This document shows, in pieces, positions 1 through 11,226 of a stretch of DNA of 64,000 nucleotides. Position 1 is the first letter of the stretch, and every line of letters begins with the position of its first letter. Location: assembly GCA_003508835.1 (NCBI GenBank), contig PUFA01000081.1, positions 2,480,001-2,544,000 on the forward strand, in the 5' to 3' direction. The notes under the pieces were generated by a model. The model worked only from the letters and a program-made list of their open reading frames with translations. It was not told the DNA's origin and searched no databases. The translations under genes and the position numbers were made by a program. Origin of the DNA: Eonycteris spelaea. Taxonomy: Eukaryota > Chordata > Mammalia > Chiroptera > Pteropodidae.

Positions 1-2033
1 ATTGTGGGGATGTGATATTTCATAGGATTTGATGAATTTTTAATATCCCAACATACTATTTGATGTTCCTTAAAACATATCCAAATACAGATTTATCATG
101 ATTACTATCAAAACTATATGATATTTATAATAATAATAGCCATTTAATTTATTGAATGCTTGGTGGGCATCAGACATTATATTGAGAATTTAATTTTCAC
201 AACAGCTCTGTAAAGTAATTATCACAGTTGCCCCCATTTTTTAGGAAAGGGAACTAAATAGGTTATATATTTTCTCAGTTAACAGCTGGGAATTGAACCT
301 AAGTATCTTTGATTCCAGACCCTAAGTTCTAGTTTTTTTCAGAAGTAAAAATGTGAGGAAATTAAGCCATGTAAAATCTTTGCATTTCTTTACATACACA
401 GTTTATAATTAGAAGTTAATGCTGCCTTAAATTTGAAGTGAGATTCTGAATCTGGAAGATTCCTTAAAGTACCAGAAAGCGTTGTCACAAGATAGTCTTA
501 CTACGGCATTATTAGTAGGGGACCTAAATTTGCCATTTGAGAATTCCTTCACTTAAACTTTGTCACATTTATTTGCCAACATATTATTTTAGGTTTTAAA
601 TATTAATAGAATTCTCTTCATTGAATATTTTTAAAGTTAAAGATAAAATGGTTTGGTATGAAATTACAATTTTTTTACAACTGGAGGAGGCTTTTGCCTC
701 TTATTCAGCCACAGTTGTCTGTGTTCTCAGACTTGCTCTGCCACCTCTCACCGGATGTGCTGTCCTCACCAGAGAAAAATTACACATTAGCCCTCCTATA
801 ACTTTCTGCCCCTCACATGTAAGCTGCCTTGCATCCTCTGTCCTCGGTGCTGGCCTCTTTTTCCTGTTGTTTCTCCTTGACAAAAGGGGATCCCTGTCCT
901 CCTCCCCTTAAGAGCCTTCTGCCAGTAAGGCCCTTCCTTTCTTCATACCCACTCATCACAGCACAATGCCCCTGGCACTTGGCAAACTCAATAATTATTT
1001 GTCAAATGATTGGAACAAACATTTGCCTGGGGAAAACTGAGCTCATTTTCCTATAGAAATGTGCTTGTAACATAGTACTATCATGATTATACTTCAGGTA
1101 CAATATACTGAAAGGCCTTTGTAGACTTTCTGAGACCATGAAAATCAGTGAATTGTTTTTTTCCATATAAACATACCTGAACAACTAACTAGTCCACCCA
1201 CTTTAGAAATAAACCCGTAAACAGGCTGCCTGTGAAAGTAAGCTCTGTCAAAATAGAACTTTTTTGTTACTCCCCACTGTGTCCCTTAGGCCCAAGTTAG
1301 AGCAGGACCCGGCGCTCTGTAGGTACTCAGTAAATAGAGGTTGAATGAATAGGCAATACTGCATGGAGGTGCAGGAAAGGTCATGGGTGGAAAGCACAAA
1401 TAATTCACCTTTAAAATATTGCAGTGGTATTAGTAAGCCAGATCAGTAAGATATATGTAAATTTAACATTTTTGGGCTTAAATGTTTTGCCTTTTCATAG
1501 GGGTTCTGTGATTTGGGAGTAGAAAGGAGGAATGGACTGCTGTTTTTTTTTAAATGGTTCCATTTAGTTTCTGATATTCGAGACCCAGTCGTTGAGGTGC
1601 CATGCCTAGCTTTTTATCGAGAACAGTGAAAATAAAGGTAGGATTACTTGATCAGCTTTGGTCCCTTTGTCCTCCCAAGTGTTACTTCCCTTCATGCGTT
1701 ACTGACATGGGGCATTAGGCACAATTAACTTCGTAATAATGTAATTGTCCCTTCACCTACTCATTTGCCCAGAAAAAAACGTGAATTCTAACAGTGTCAC
1801 CTGGAGTCCCCAAACTTTGAATTTTATTACTAATGCAGATTTCCATCCACCAATTTGGGGAAACTAGATGCACCTTGGCCTTATTCCCTAGTAAATCTCT
1901 ATTTGTTCCATTTTCTTATTTTCAGATTCCATCTATCCTTGCTTCTGCAAACTTTCTGATTGATGGAAGAGAAATTTAGTTACATTGGTTTGCAAGAGAG
2001 TTCTTTCATTGGGTGATTTGATTTGTTTTTCAG
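1..2033 (+). other. DCP1A: DCP1A intron (3' part) upstream of the large exon
   Basis: This is the last 2 kb of the intron that precedes the large DCP1A exon. It is AT-rich and ends in a normal acceptor (tttgtttttcag). I see a MIR copy near 130-335 and a MIR/L2-type tail near 1255-1350 (the 'ggtactcagtaaat...gaatgaat' signature). No coding exon is supported here. Confidence 0.8.
130..335 (+). repeat. MIR SINE, + orientation
   Basis: The hallmark MIR blocks occur in order: 'ttattgaatgctt', 'cacaacagctctgtaaagtaattat', 'cccccattttttaggaaa' and 'gggaattgaacctaa'. It is strongly diverged, as expected for this ancient tRNA-derived SINE. Confidence 0.75.
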
Positions 2034-2774
2034 TCTGTTCCATCTGGACACAAGCATCTGACAGTGGAAGAATTATTTGGAACCTCTTTGCCAAAGGAAC
2101 AGCCAACCGTTGTGGGTCTGGATTCAGAAGAAATAGAGAAGCTGCCAGGAGATACCTCCCAGAAAGAGCCCAGCTCATTACTACCATTTTCCTTTGAGCA
2201 GTCAGTAGGAGCCCCTCAGTCAGAAAACCTGGGTATCCATCCTATTTCCCACCACTCAGTTCAACCTGAAGTCACTACCCCGGTGCTAATCACTCCTGCC
2301 TCCATCACACAATCCAATGAAAAGCAGGCCCCAGGCTATGCTATCCCATTGCGCCCTGGGCTCAGTCCCACTCTGCCAGCAGAAGCTCCTACTGCACAGA
2401 TTCCCCCCAGCTTACCCCGAAACACCACCATGATGCAGGCAGTGAAGACCACCCCTAGACAGAGGTCTCCACTCCTGAGTCAGCCAGTTCCTGAGCTTAG
2501 CCATGCCAGTCTGACTGCCAGCCAGAGCCCCTTCAGGGCCCCACTGACAAACACCACTGGTACATCCCTCCCAAGTGTTGATCTTCTCCAGAAACTCAGG
2601 TTGACCCCACAGCATGACCAAATACAGACACAGTCGCTTGGGAAAGGTGCAATGGCACCCAGCTTTTCTCCAGCAGCCGGACAGCTGGCCACGCCTGAGA
2701 GCTTCATAGAGCCTCCCCCTAAGACAGCAGCAAGAGCCTCCACCCTGAGCAACATGGTGCTTGCTCCCCTTCAG
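2034..2774 (+). CDS. DCP1A: DCP1A large coding exon
   Basis: 741 nt, 247 codons, phase 0 at both ends. The acceptor is ...tttttcag at 2033 and the donor is ttcag|gtactg at 2775. It encodes HLTVEELFGTSLPKEQP and most of the disordered Pro/Ser/Thr-rich linker up to NMVLAPLQ. Translation must start at the acceptor, since this is an internal exon; the GTG at 2064 is simply the Val of TVEELF. Confidence 0.95.
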
Positions 2775-5700
2775 GTACTGGCAGGAGGGTAGGTGGCTGT
2801 AATTGAGTGGGATAAAACTACAAAGACTGATTTTGACTGACGTGAGAGAGTCATTTTAAAGAGAACTATTGAGTATGTCAAACTAGAAGAAAGGGGAGGT
2901 CAGAAGTCTTGTGAACAATCAAATAATTGGCAAATGGTGTGACTCAATTCCACTCCCCAAAATTATTTCAACTGATTAAAGCTAAAAAGCAGTATTTATA
3001 TTTTCTTACAAGAGTATTTTAGAGGTTTTTTTTTTTCAGTTGTTTTTGCCTGATAGTTCCAGAAGTTCTCATTTGACTTAGGACCACTCATGTCCAAACT
3101 ATCTCAACTTTTGTTCCATTCCCAACTTCCCCTGTACTGATGGAGTGCCTACCTTGTGCCAGGCACACGAGGGTACTATAAGAGCATCCCAGTTTTGGAG
3201 GTATGAGGGCAAATAAAGCTTCCTAGTGAAACTGATGTTTAGCTGAGATCTGAAGACTCACTAGAAGTTAGCCAGACCTTCGGTGGGAAAAGTGTTTGGA
3301 GCAAGGAGAATAGCGTGTGCAAAGGCCTAGAGATAAGGAGGCATTTGCTGAACTTTAGTGCGACTGGCTCTACTGTGGAAAGAAACTTGGGGGAGTCGGT
3401 ATTGGCTGATGAGTAAGACTATATGTTACAGAGTTAAGAGTTTTGTCCTGAGAGCCCTGGGGAATATTTCAAGGACTTAGAGCAAAATGTGGCTTGCTGG
3501 GAAAGAAGAAGACAGAGTAGGATGACACGTCAGGATGTGGCTGTGGCAGTCACCCAGGCTGCGTGAATTTGGGGGTGTGGGCAAGTGGGTATGTTAAAAA
3601 GTATAATTAGTAAGACTTGGTGGTAGATTGAGTATGGGGGGGGTGAAGAAATTTATCCATCAATAATTTATATGGTTGGTGAGTTGCAAGATCACAACTG
3701 AAAGAAGGTAGAACTTTCAACTCGAACATGTATTAGTTGCTTTTCAGGATTTTAGTCTCATGCCATTTACTAATTGTGACCCCCAATCTTAAATAGTATT
3801 GTAAAAAGCCTAATATGATAATTGTATATTATCCCTTAGTTAACAGGATACTTTATTTCATTCCTTGAAATCTTGCACAGAAAGCAGAAATTTAGTATCT
3901 TGGTTACATCATTAAATTGTCATTTCCAGCCGTTTCTGTTGAGGTTCTCTGCAGTACAAGGAGGAAAGAGTATATTGTTTAAAAGTTTCCCCTACAATGT
4001 GCCTGCTGCCACTGTTCCTATTGCTGTGCAACCATCAATTTTGAATTCCACCTCCTCCAGTTTTGACCTCTGGGACAGCACCCTGCTCTCCAGCATGCCT
4101 CCTTTCAAGGGACACCTACATCTGTATACGTTTTCATTTACTTGGCATTATCGAATTGAGGACCTGGGGCTTCGTTGAAGTCTAATATTTTTACTCTACA
4201 ACAAAGGTTCTTTTTCTTCCCAGTAAGTGAGGACAAAATTTAGCACGTATAAGTGTCACTGTGGATGAAGACTGTTTAGTGCCACCTGTCCAAAGTTTAA
4301 ATCACCTTTTCAAGAAATATGCTGTCAGGATCCTGCATCTCTGCAGACTCAACAGCAAAAATATGCTTGGGCTGTCCCCAGCTCTTCCAAGAGACACGGG
4401 TTTCGGCTTTTCCCTTAGAGACTCCTTAAAGGCTTTACACACACCTCTTTTCTCAGGGGAACCAAACAGGGTCTAGATCTATCCCAGATCTCTCATCCTG
4501 CATCAGTCGTCATTTGCATTGTCACAAGCTCCTGTCAGTCTCTTCCCTCAGGAACCTAGGAACTAGATTAATAGTTAATGTCTGAACTATTCCCTATTGC
4601 TAACCTAGTTTTTTCCCCCAGTAACTGCGAAATCTTAATTGAAACTTGGAACATCTGTTCATCTTTTCTTTTTAAACATTGCAGTCTATGCAGCAAAACC
4701 AGGATCCTGAAGTCTTTTCCCAGCCTAAGGTGTTATCTAGTGCCATCACGGTAAGGATGCCCATTTTCTTAAGAACACATTATGTTTAAGTTCTGCTGAG
4801 TATGAAGTAAAACATTGTTACTTGAGTAAAAAGTTTTAGCTTTCAAGCCTAGACCCGTTATAGATTCCCCCTCCCCGGGCAGGCTACCCCTGCTCCCCCA
4901 AACAAAGAGTTCATTGCCATGACCTCTGTAGACCTTGAGTCATCTCTCTGTGTGGATGTCTTCCCTGACTATGTGTATACAAAGCCACAGGGTGGGCACT
5001 CGCTTAAATGTTTGTGAATGGGCAACTGCTGAGAGCATATCAGCCTCATTCTCTGTGTAGGAAATACCCTTTGCTCTGAAAGAGCTGTGTTATCCCAGTT
5101 AACAGAGGGAAGCATCAGTACCCATAGTGCTACAGTGCTCTTTTGGCTTCCCATTGCTCTGACAACAAGCCTCCCAGGCCTGTGTATTCTGTCTCTTGCT
5201 TGTCTTCCCCTGTCCTGTTTTTAAAAACTTGTCCCCACCCTCCATCACCTACCAACCTTGAAATGCACACCTAATTTTTTCCATTCTTAACATTTTACAC
5301 TTTCATTTTTCCTGAGCTTTTATACCTCTCTTCAAGTCACAGAATTTAAAGCCAGCTTCCGACTGGTCTTGTTAACCAGTGTTTTCTGTAGCTTGTCCTG
5401 CTACCTGGTGATCTTAGCAGATGTTCTCATCCTGGTATTGTAAATGAGGATGACAAGGAGAAAGAGAGATACAGATCTCTGTTTATTGTATCAAATGTGA
5501 GAATTATTAAAAATATTGATTGTTACTGGTTTAGTGTGTTCTAATAGTTAGCCATTGTTAGCCTAAAAGCACATCTAAATGGGGGAAGGAGGTAGATGTT
5601 AGTTTTACTTTTAGGAAATTGTATCTTTGATGCCTAAAATAATTTAGTTAATATATTGAACACTAGAAAAGAAACTAATTCTTCATATCATTGGATTTTT

Positions 5701-6794
5701 TAATTCTCTTTCTATTGAAATAAAATTTACACGTAATAAAATACAGATTGTTCTGTTTTCCACACATGTATATCCCTTGAGTAACCACCCAATCAAGATA
5801 CGTAACATTTCAGTCCCCCAGAAAGTTCCCTTATGCCCTCTTTCAGTCATTTCCCTGCCACCCATATAAAAACTTTACATTTTAAATTTATCATAGAATT
5901 GTTCTTATTGTACATACCATGCTGTTATTTATCATATTCCCCTTCTGTGAAGATCAGACTTGGCTTCCCATACAACTCTAGGACATTCTTATCACATAAA
6001 TGGGCTCTTCATTCTTTAGCTAACAAGCTTCCTAACCAGATGTAAAATGCTCAAATGCTTCTACTGAATGTTTATCTGAACCCCAAATAGTTAGCGTTAG
6101 ACTCTGCTCAAGTCTCCTACTGCTTATCACATTATCAGGTGTTTCTTACCTTGGGCGTGGCTGCTAGCTTCTGCACGTGGTACAAAATGACCATTCTTCC
6201 CTTGCAGGTTGCAGGCCCCCCACTGGCTACCGCCACAACCACGGCTGTGTCTTCAGTCCTGCTGTCCCCGAGTGTTTTCCAGCAGACAGTTACAAGGTCC
6301 ACAGACCTTGAAAGGAAAGCAAGCTCCCCTTCTCCTCTAACTGTTGGAACCTCAGAAAATCAGCGAAAGCCTTCCATTATTCTCAGCAAGTCTCAGCTCC
6401 AAGATACGTTAATACATCTAATAAAGGTATGTAGGATACAGATTAGTTTTTGATGTTTCATTCTTTCATTTAAAAAATAATTTATAAGTTCTTAGAAATT
6501 AGTTCATAAAGCAGATTCAAGACTAGCCAGGAGTAATGTTTCTTACTGAGCATATACTCCTGGTGGAAAACTATCTGAGTGAATTTCAAAATGTTAATCA
6601 TCATGGTTTCTGGTGATCAAATTCTTTGGGTAATTAGTTATACAAATCATTCATCCAGCTTTTTTCCTAAGCTGTTATCAAGGACATAACTGGAACATTA
6701 CCATCTCTTCCAGAATGATTCCAGCTTCCTCAGTACACTTCATGAAGTCTACTTGCAGGTTCTGACCAAGAACAAAGACAACCACAACCTATGA
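2034..6794 (+). CDS. DCP1A: mRNA-decapping enzyme 1A, C-terminal part (4 coding exons)
   Basis: DCP1A is the co-activator of the DCP2 cap hydrolase. It works in cytoplasmic P-bodies in 5'-to-3' mRNA decay. Join 2034-2774, 4685-4750, 6208-6426 and 6714-6794: 1107 nt, 368 residues plus TGA, all four exons starting and ending in phase 0. The encoded part begins SVPSGHKHLTVEELFGTSLP and is a long Pro/Ser/Thr/Gln-rich, low-complexity linker. It ends with the conserved C-terminal trimerization segment (KPSIILSKSQLQDTLIHLIK, then NDSSFLSTLHEVYLQVLTK), which in metazoan DCP1 forms the asymmetric trimer. The N-terminal EVH1 domain, which stimulates DCP2, lies upstream of the window. All splice sites are GT-AG and the frame is open throughout. 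Homology was judged by eye from the known human protein. The paralogue DCP1B is excluded by the near-identity to DCP1A. Confidence 0.95.
2775..4684 (+). other. DCP1A: DCP1A intron
   Basis: A 1.9-kb intron. An L2-type LINE remnant covers about 3130-3600; the rest is unassigned AT-rich sequence. Open frames near 3873-4178 and 4261-4476 resemble no protein I recognise and have no splice context. Confidence 0.8.
3130..3600 (+). repeat. L2 LINE remnant
   Basis: The text follows the L2 3' region: 'gagtgcctaccttgtgccaggcac', then 'agctgagatctgaagactca', 'gcgtgtgcaaaggcctagag' and a block matching the 'ttttgtcctgagagccctggg' step. It is old and diverged. Confidence 0.65.
4685..4750 (+). CDS. DCP1A: DCP1A 22-codon exon
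   Basis: 66 nt encoding SMQQNQDPEVFSQPKVLSSA plus IT. The acceptor is aacattgcag and the donor is acg|gtaagg. It is symmetric (phase 0/0), so skipping would not shift the frame. Confidence 0.93.
4751..6207 (+). other. DCP1A: DCP1A intron
   Basis: A 1.46-kb intron. An antisense L1 3'-region fragment lies near 5690-5960. The rest shows nothing I can name. Confidence 0.8.
5690..5960 (-). repeat. L1 3'-region fragment, antisense
   Basis: On + it reads 'ctattgaaataaaatttacacgta', then 'gtaaccacccaatcaagatac' and a 'ccccagaaagttcc' step. This is the order seen in antisense L1 3' ends. It is diverged. Confidence 0.6.
6208..6426 (+). CDS. DCP1A: DCP1A penultimate coding exon
   Basis: 219 nt, 73 codons, phase 0/0. 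It encodes VAGPPLATATTTAVSSVLLS, runs through a Ser/Pro-rich stretch and ends KSQLQDTLIHLIK, the first helix of the C-terminal trimerization domain. The acceptor is ttcccttgcag and the donor is aaag|gtatgt. Confidence 0.95.
6714..6794 (+). CDS. DCP1A: DCP1A last coding exon
   Basis: 81 nt encoding NDSSFLSTLHEVYLQVLTKN and KDNHNL, then TGA at 6792-6794. It completes the trimerization domain. The acceptor is atctcttccag. Confidence 0.95.
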   Translation, partial: NDSSFLSTLHEVYLQVLTKNKDNHNL

Positions 6795-7005
6795 CTGGAA
6801 CAGAAATCAGTCCGAACACAGAATGTCAGCCTCAGAAACAAATAGGCCTCATCATGGAAAATTCTAAACAGAACATTCAGTTTGAGAATCCTGAAATTGA
6901 GCCTATGAGAAAGAGACTCGTTTCTTAAGAATGTTTTCCAAGTGACGTTCTCAGTGATAATGGAGATTTCACTGTGAAGCATCACCAGCAGACCTTTGTT
7001 TTGAC

Positions 7006-7028
7006 AAAAAAAAAAAAAAAAAAAAAAA
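7006..7028 (+). repeat. Internal A23 homopolymer in the DCP1A 3'UTR
   Basis: Twenty-three consecutive A, about 210 nt after the stop codon. No AATAAA precedes it, so it is a genomic A tract rather than a mark of polyadenylation. Confidence 0.95.
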
Positions 7029-10000
7029 CAGACCATTATGTTAAGTTGTGTGGGTGTTTTCATCAGCTGTAAGCAAGTATGTGAAATAAGGAATCTTGAT
7101 TTTTAGCTGCTTTCACTTTCAAGGTCTTAAGGAGAAAGTGTCACCAGCCTTGCAGCAGTCAGAGTTCAGCCCAACTTGTACCCTTTCCCCACCTCTCCCC
7201 TGTAAACTTGAGCATTGGGCTGATAGTCAAGTTCTGATCAGAACAGAAGTCAGCCCTGTGCAAAGTAGCTTCAAGTTTTAAGGGTTAGAGTTCAAGTTGG
7301 CATATTAGGACTGAATTATTCAAGTGGAGTATATTTATATGAATGCCCCATTTGGGCCTTTAAAGTTCTGAAAATTCTTTAATTGTGTTTTGTTTGAAGT
7401 GTTCCCAGTGCTGCCATGCAGCAGGCTCCCAGATCAGTGATCATTTGAATAGGGCCCTGCCGGGCCCCGTGGTGGTGTGGGAGCAGGCCCGTCACACCTT
7501 TGAAGCAAAGGCTGGGACTAGTGAAGCTCCAATTCTATCAAATCTTTAAGTTAAACTCTCCAGTGGTTTTGAAATGTTACATTTGTGTGTGAAGCATAGC
7601 CTTATTTTCCTTTTCTGTCTGAACACAGAAGTCATTGTCGATTGTTTTTCTTAACTCTTTGAAAAAAGGACCAGTGGACCAATCCAACAAAGCCATTCTG
7701 GTTCCACTCCCAAGTCTACTGAGAATAGTTTTAAAGCTATGCAGAAAAGGGAGCCGTTATTCACACTGCCCTTACTTTATTGTAGAATATGGGGTTAAAA
7801 ACAAAGTGAAATTCAGAACTTTACCAATGTATTCCTCGGCTGTGAGTACTTTTGCAGCCCAAAGTATGAAAATATGTAAAGATGCTTTGTTATGCTGCTA
7901 TTAACCTGCCATGATTTATATTTATTCTTTTACGGCATGTAATGGTGATTAGTAATATTTTAATGTAGATTCTGATTTATTTCAACAATAGTAATTTTAA
8001 GATATTCTTTGAATGAAAGTGTCTTCGTTTCTATGATACAGGTCATTTTGTAGTATTTAACCAATTAAGATGCACTGCTTATTTTTCTGAGCACTATTTA
8101 ATGAATGGGTAAAAACCCAAATGGCTCAACCAGCTAGCATAAGGATTAGCTGTGAATAATGCTGACAGATGTGATGGTTCTTCGGGAACAATCATTTAAG
8201 CTTTAATGGTAACTCAATCATAAGTCTATAGATTTTTTTTTTCTAGCTGAGATTTTAGAAAATTACTTGTGAATTACATACTTATTTTACTTTGTTCTTA
8301 GCTTTTTAGCACAAAGAATGCTTGATTGGCTTTTGTTGATCTAAACATGCTTCCTGGGCAACTTTTCTGCTTCTCAATTTAGTGTCTTATTGCTGTCTAC
8401 CTAGTTATTCGTGAATTGTGCAGAAGTCAGGAAAGCTTATAAGTTCTCATATTCAATTAGGAATAGTTTGTTTTCAAAGGTAGTATGTAAATTCAGCAAC
8501 CAAAAATGAATTGTTCGTGCATCACCAGGAAAGAGAAAGTTACAGTAAGATATGGAGTATTACTGACACCAGGAGATGGTGTCCAGGTGCCTCGTGACGG
8601 TTCTCAGAAAACAGTCACACTGGTAGGTTTGGTCACACACCAAGTATGGTCTCAGTGGGCTTTGTTAACAGAAGAATCAAGGAATTCTTGATATAATAGA
8701 CATTTGAATTGAAATGATGATTTGCGTACGTATAATATTATGGGAGAGTTAGAATATCCTAAAGAGGGTCTGTAATCAACTCTTAATTTTCACCCTTTAA
8801 TCCAAAGGAATGAATATGGGTTTCCTTAATGTGAAAGTAAACTTTTAAGTGCCCAAGTTATGGAGACTTGAAAAGGGTAAGCCTGTTTCAACTCCCAATT
8901 TTATATATTCAAAGCATTTATTTAAAATTCAGAAGCCAGAAGTTCATCATCATGATTACCAGGAAGTTTAGGCCAGAATGAGTCCCTAGAAAAGTCAGGC
9001 CAAGCCTGGATGGTTGCAGTGGATGACCCTGGCCCAAAAGTCACAGTTCAGTTGCCTTATTCCTCATTCAGGCTCACTATCCAGAACCTCATGCTAGCTT
9101 AGGTTGCACGTTTACATTGCTGCAGTGTCTTTCCTAGAACCTTAGTTTTAAACCGTAGTTGAATCAAAATGGACACCAAAACAGAGATGCTTCTTGCTAG
9201 GTTTTACAGAACAGGTGACCGACATTTAGGCCACTCTCGTCTGTCTGTGCACCCAGCCCCAACCCCAGGGGGTAGCACTGCTCTTCTGTTGTGGTGAATG
9301 TGATGACCCTGCAGACAGACTTGTTCCTTTAAGTCAGAATCCCCTCACTGTGCATCTCTCCTGAGATTGGTAAAGTGTGACTTTGAATCCTAAGATTTCG
9401 AATGACTGTCGGTGTCAGGAGAAGCGTTTCACGCTGTCTGCATGTAAATGTTCGTGGCTTACCTTAGAAGGTGTATGGCTTACCTTTTGGGTCACCATCA
9501 CAGAGAGCCCAAGTTGACCTGGGTCATTCTCTGCCAGGGGATGCACAGGCTTAGTTTAGGGTATGTCTGACCCAATTTTGCATGTCAAGCATTTGTTCTT
9601 TTTAATGCCTTTTTTGGTTTGTTTTTTGTTGTTGTTATTTGTTTGTTTTTGTAAAAATGCTAAATCCCTTCAAATCCTCTTCTAGGTAAATATTTTTAAA
9701 CCATGCAGCTTTATTACTCTCCTCCCCAAATATAGTTTGAAATTTTTCTCATTTTGGTGGTAGAGGCCATAACTGCTATTGTATTACTAATAATGCAACA
9801 TGAAATTGAAGGTGCCTAACTGCTTTAAAAAAAAGAAAGAAAGAAAAGAAAATTAGCCATCATTACTGTAACTCTGGGCAAAATGTAAAAACAGAGGAAT
9901 GAGAGTGGCACAAGTGGGCCCAGTCCATGTGAATGAACACAAGGGATCACAGGGATGTGTGTCCTGCATTCTTGCTGCACATTTGCTGCTGAGCACGGTT

Positions 10001-10622
10001 TCTTACCTATCTGGTTTTCTTTGGTTGTATTCAGAGTACCTTCTGGAACCAATAGTGCCCTGTGTTTTCAAGTGTCTAAAATGTTGAGATCTGCACCAAG
10101 GAAAGCAGCTTACTCTGGGCTTTTTAAAAACTGCTTAACCATTTCCCTGAGTGGACTGGGCCCTCAGGAGCCTGGTTTTTTTTTAGCAAATTCAGCAGGA
10201 GAGATGTGTGCAATGTTTCACTCGGTTTTGTATTTGATTTGATATCTTCATTTGAAATGCTGAGATGCAATATGGTTCACTTTTGGGGAAATGCAAAATT
10301 GTGTTTCCCTTTTATCTGTGTGATTCTTTAACGTGTTTTTGAAATATGTGTTCTAAATGGTTTTTTATTCTGTATTACTGCTTTGGACATGTGGCTCTCA
10401 TGACTTCAGTGTACCAGATCCTCAGCTCCCTGAAGTGTGGGGATGAGGAGCTCTGGAACTACAGCAAGATTTTTGTTCCATGAGCACAGTACTGCATCAT
10501 CAACATTTTTAATGGTATGAATTTTATACCATCTGCGTATGTTTGCAAATATTAAGTTATTACATGTTTTCAAATGAGCATTTTTCATCCTAAATTTTAT
10601 ATGTTTGCAAATATATTTTTTT

Positions 10623-10628
10623 AATAAA
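10623..10628 (+). terminator. DCP1A: Poly(A) signal AATAAA, probable DCP1A mRNA end
   Basis: A canonical hexamer followed about 35-60 nt later by U- and GU-rich sequence ('ttttaattgtgtttttattt'), the usual downstream element. Cleavage is expected near 10640-10650. Confidence 0.75.
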
Positions 10629-11205
10629 AGTTCAAAACCAAGTTTTAGCACCTACTAAATTTTAATTGTGTTTTTATTTAATTTGTAGAAATAGGAACTT
10701 TTGAATGAGTTGCTCCTCTTGGCCAGAGCCTCACACTGGTGAGATGGGGTGGGTTGAGAGAACAAAACCAACAAAGAAAACTCGTTTCTGTTCCGGCCAG
10801 CTAGATCACAAGCCACACGGATTCTTAGGTCTGAAGCCTTGTATGAGTAGACATCTAAAGAACTTCATTTTCTCCTCTGAAGTTTCCCCAGATGGAGGGT
10901 ATAGTTCTAATTATGGCCGAAAATACCATTTATAGAGGACTTTACAGTCTGGGACATTTCCCAAATTGACTCAATTCATATGTATTGAACTATTCATTAT
11001 GTGCCAGATGTCTAGGATGATGAGGAAAGAAAAAGGGAATGAGGAAAGTAAAATGTGTTATGGGAAACAAGTATTTAAGAAAAAAATGAGTTAATCATAT
11101 ATCTTCCTAATAATTGTTAACATTTCATATGTTTCTGACCAAGGTGTTTGCTACACTGCCTGCTTTCTTAGAGATATGCTAACTCTTGCTTTATGACTAT
11201 ACACA

Positions 11206-11226
11206 CATCATCATCATCATCATCAC
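11206..11226 (+). repeat. (CAT)n microsatellite
   Basis: Six to seven tandem CAT units. Confidence 0.9.

Larger units (their letters stand above)
6795..10645 (+). other. DCP1A: DCP1A 3' untranslated region (approx. 3.85 kb)
   Basis: No canonical poly(A) signal appears before the AATAAA at 10623, so the whole stretch is read as 3'UTR. It contains an uninterrupted run of 23 A at 7006-7028, AU-rich patches (for example around 8918, 'catttatttaaaat') and no obvious SINE. Short open frames inside it show no similarity I recognise. The extent is inferred from the signal; no transcript evidence is available here. Confidence 0.75.

Noticed and set aside
1568..1636. Possible extra DCP1A exon (AG before 1568, AAAG|GTAGGA after 1636)
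   Set aside because: Stop codons occur in two of the three frames and the sequence matches no known DCP1A segment; probably chance splice-like signals in an intron.
2064..2792. A free-standing 242-codon open frame
   Set aside because: It is the body of the large DCP1A exon read through its donor; the GTG start is an internal Val codon.
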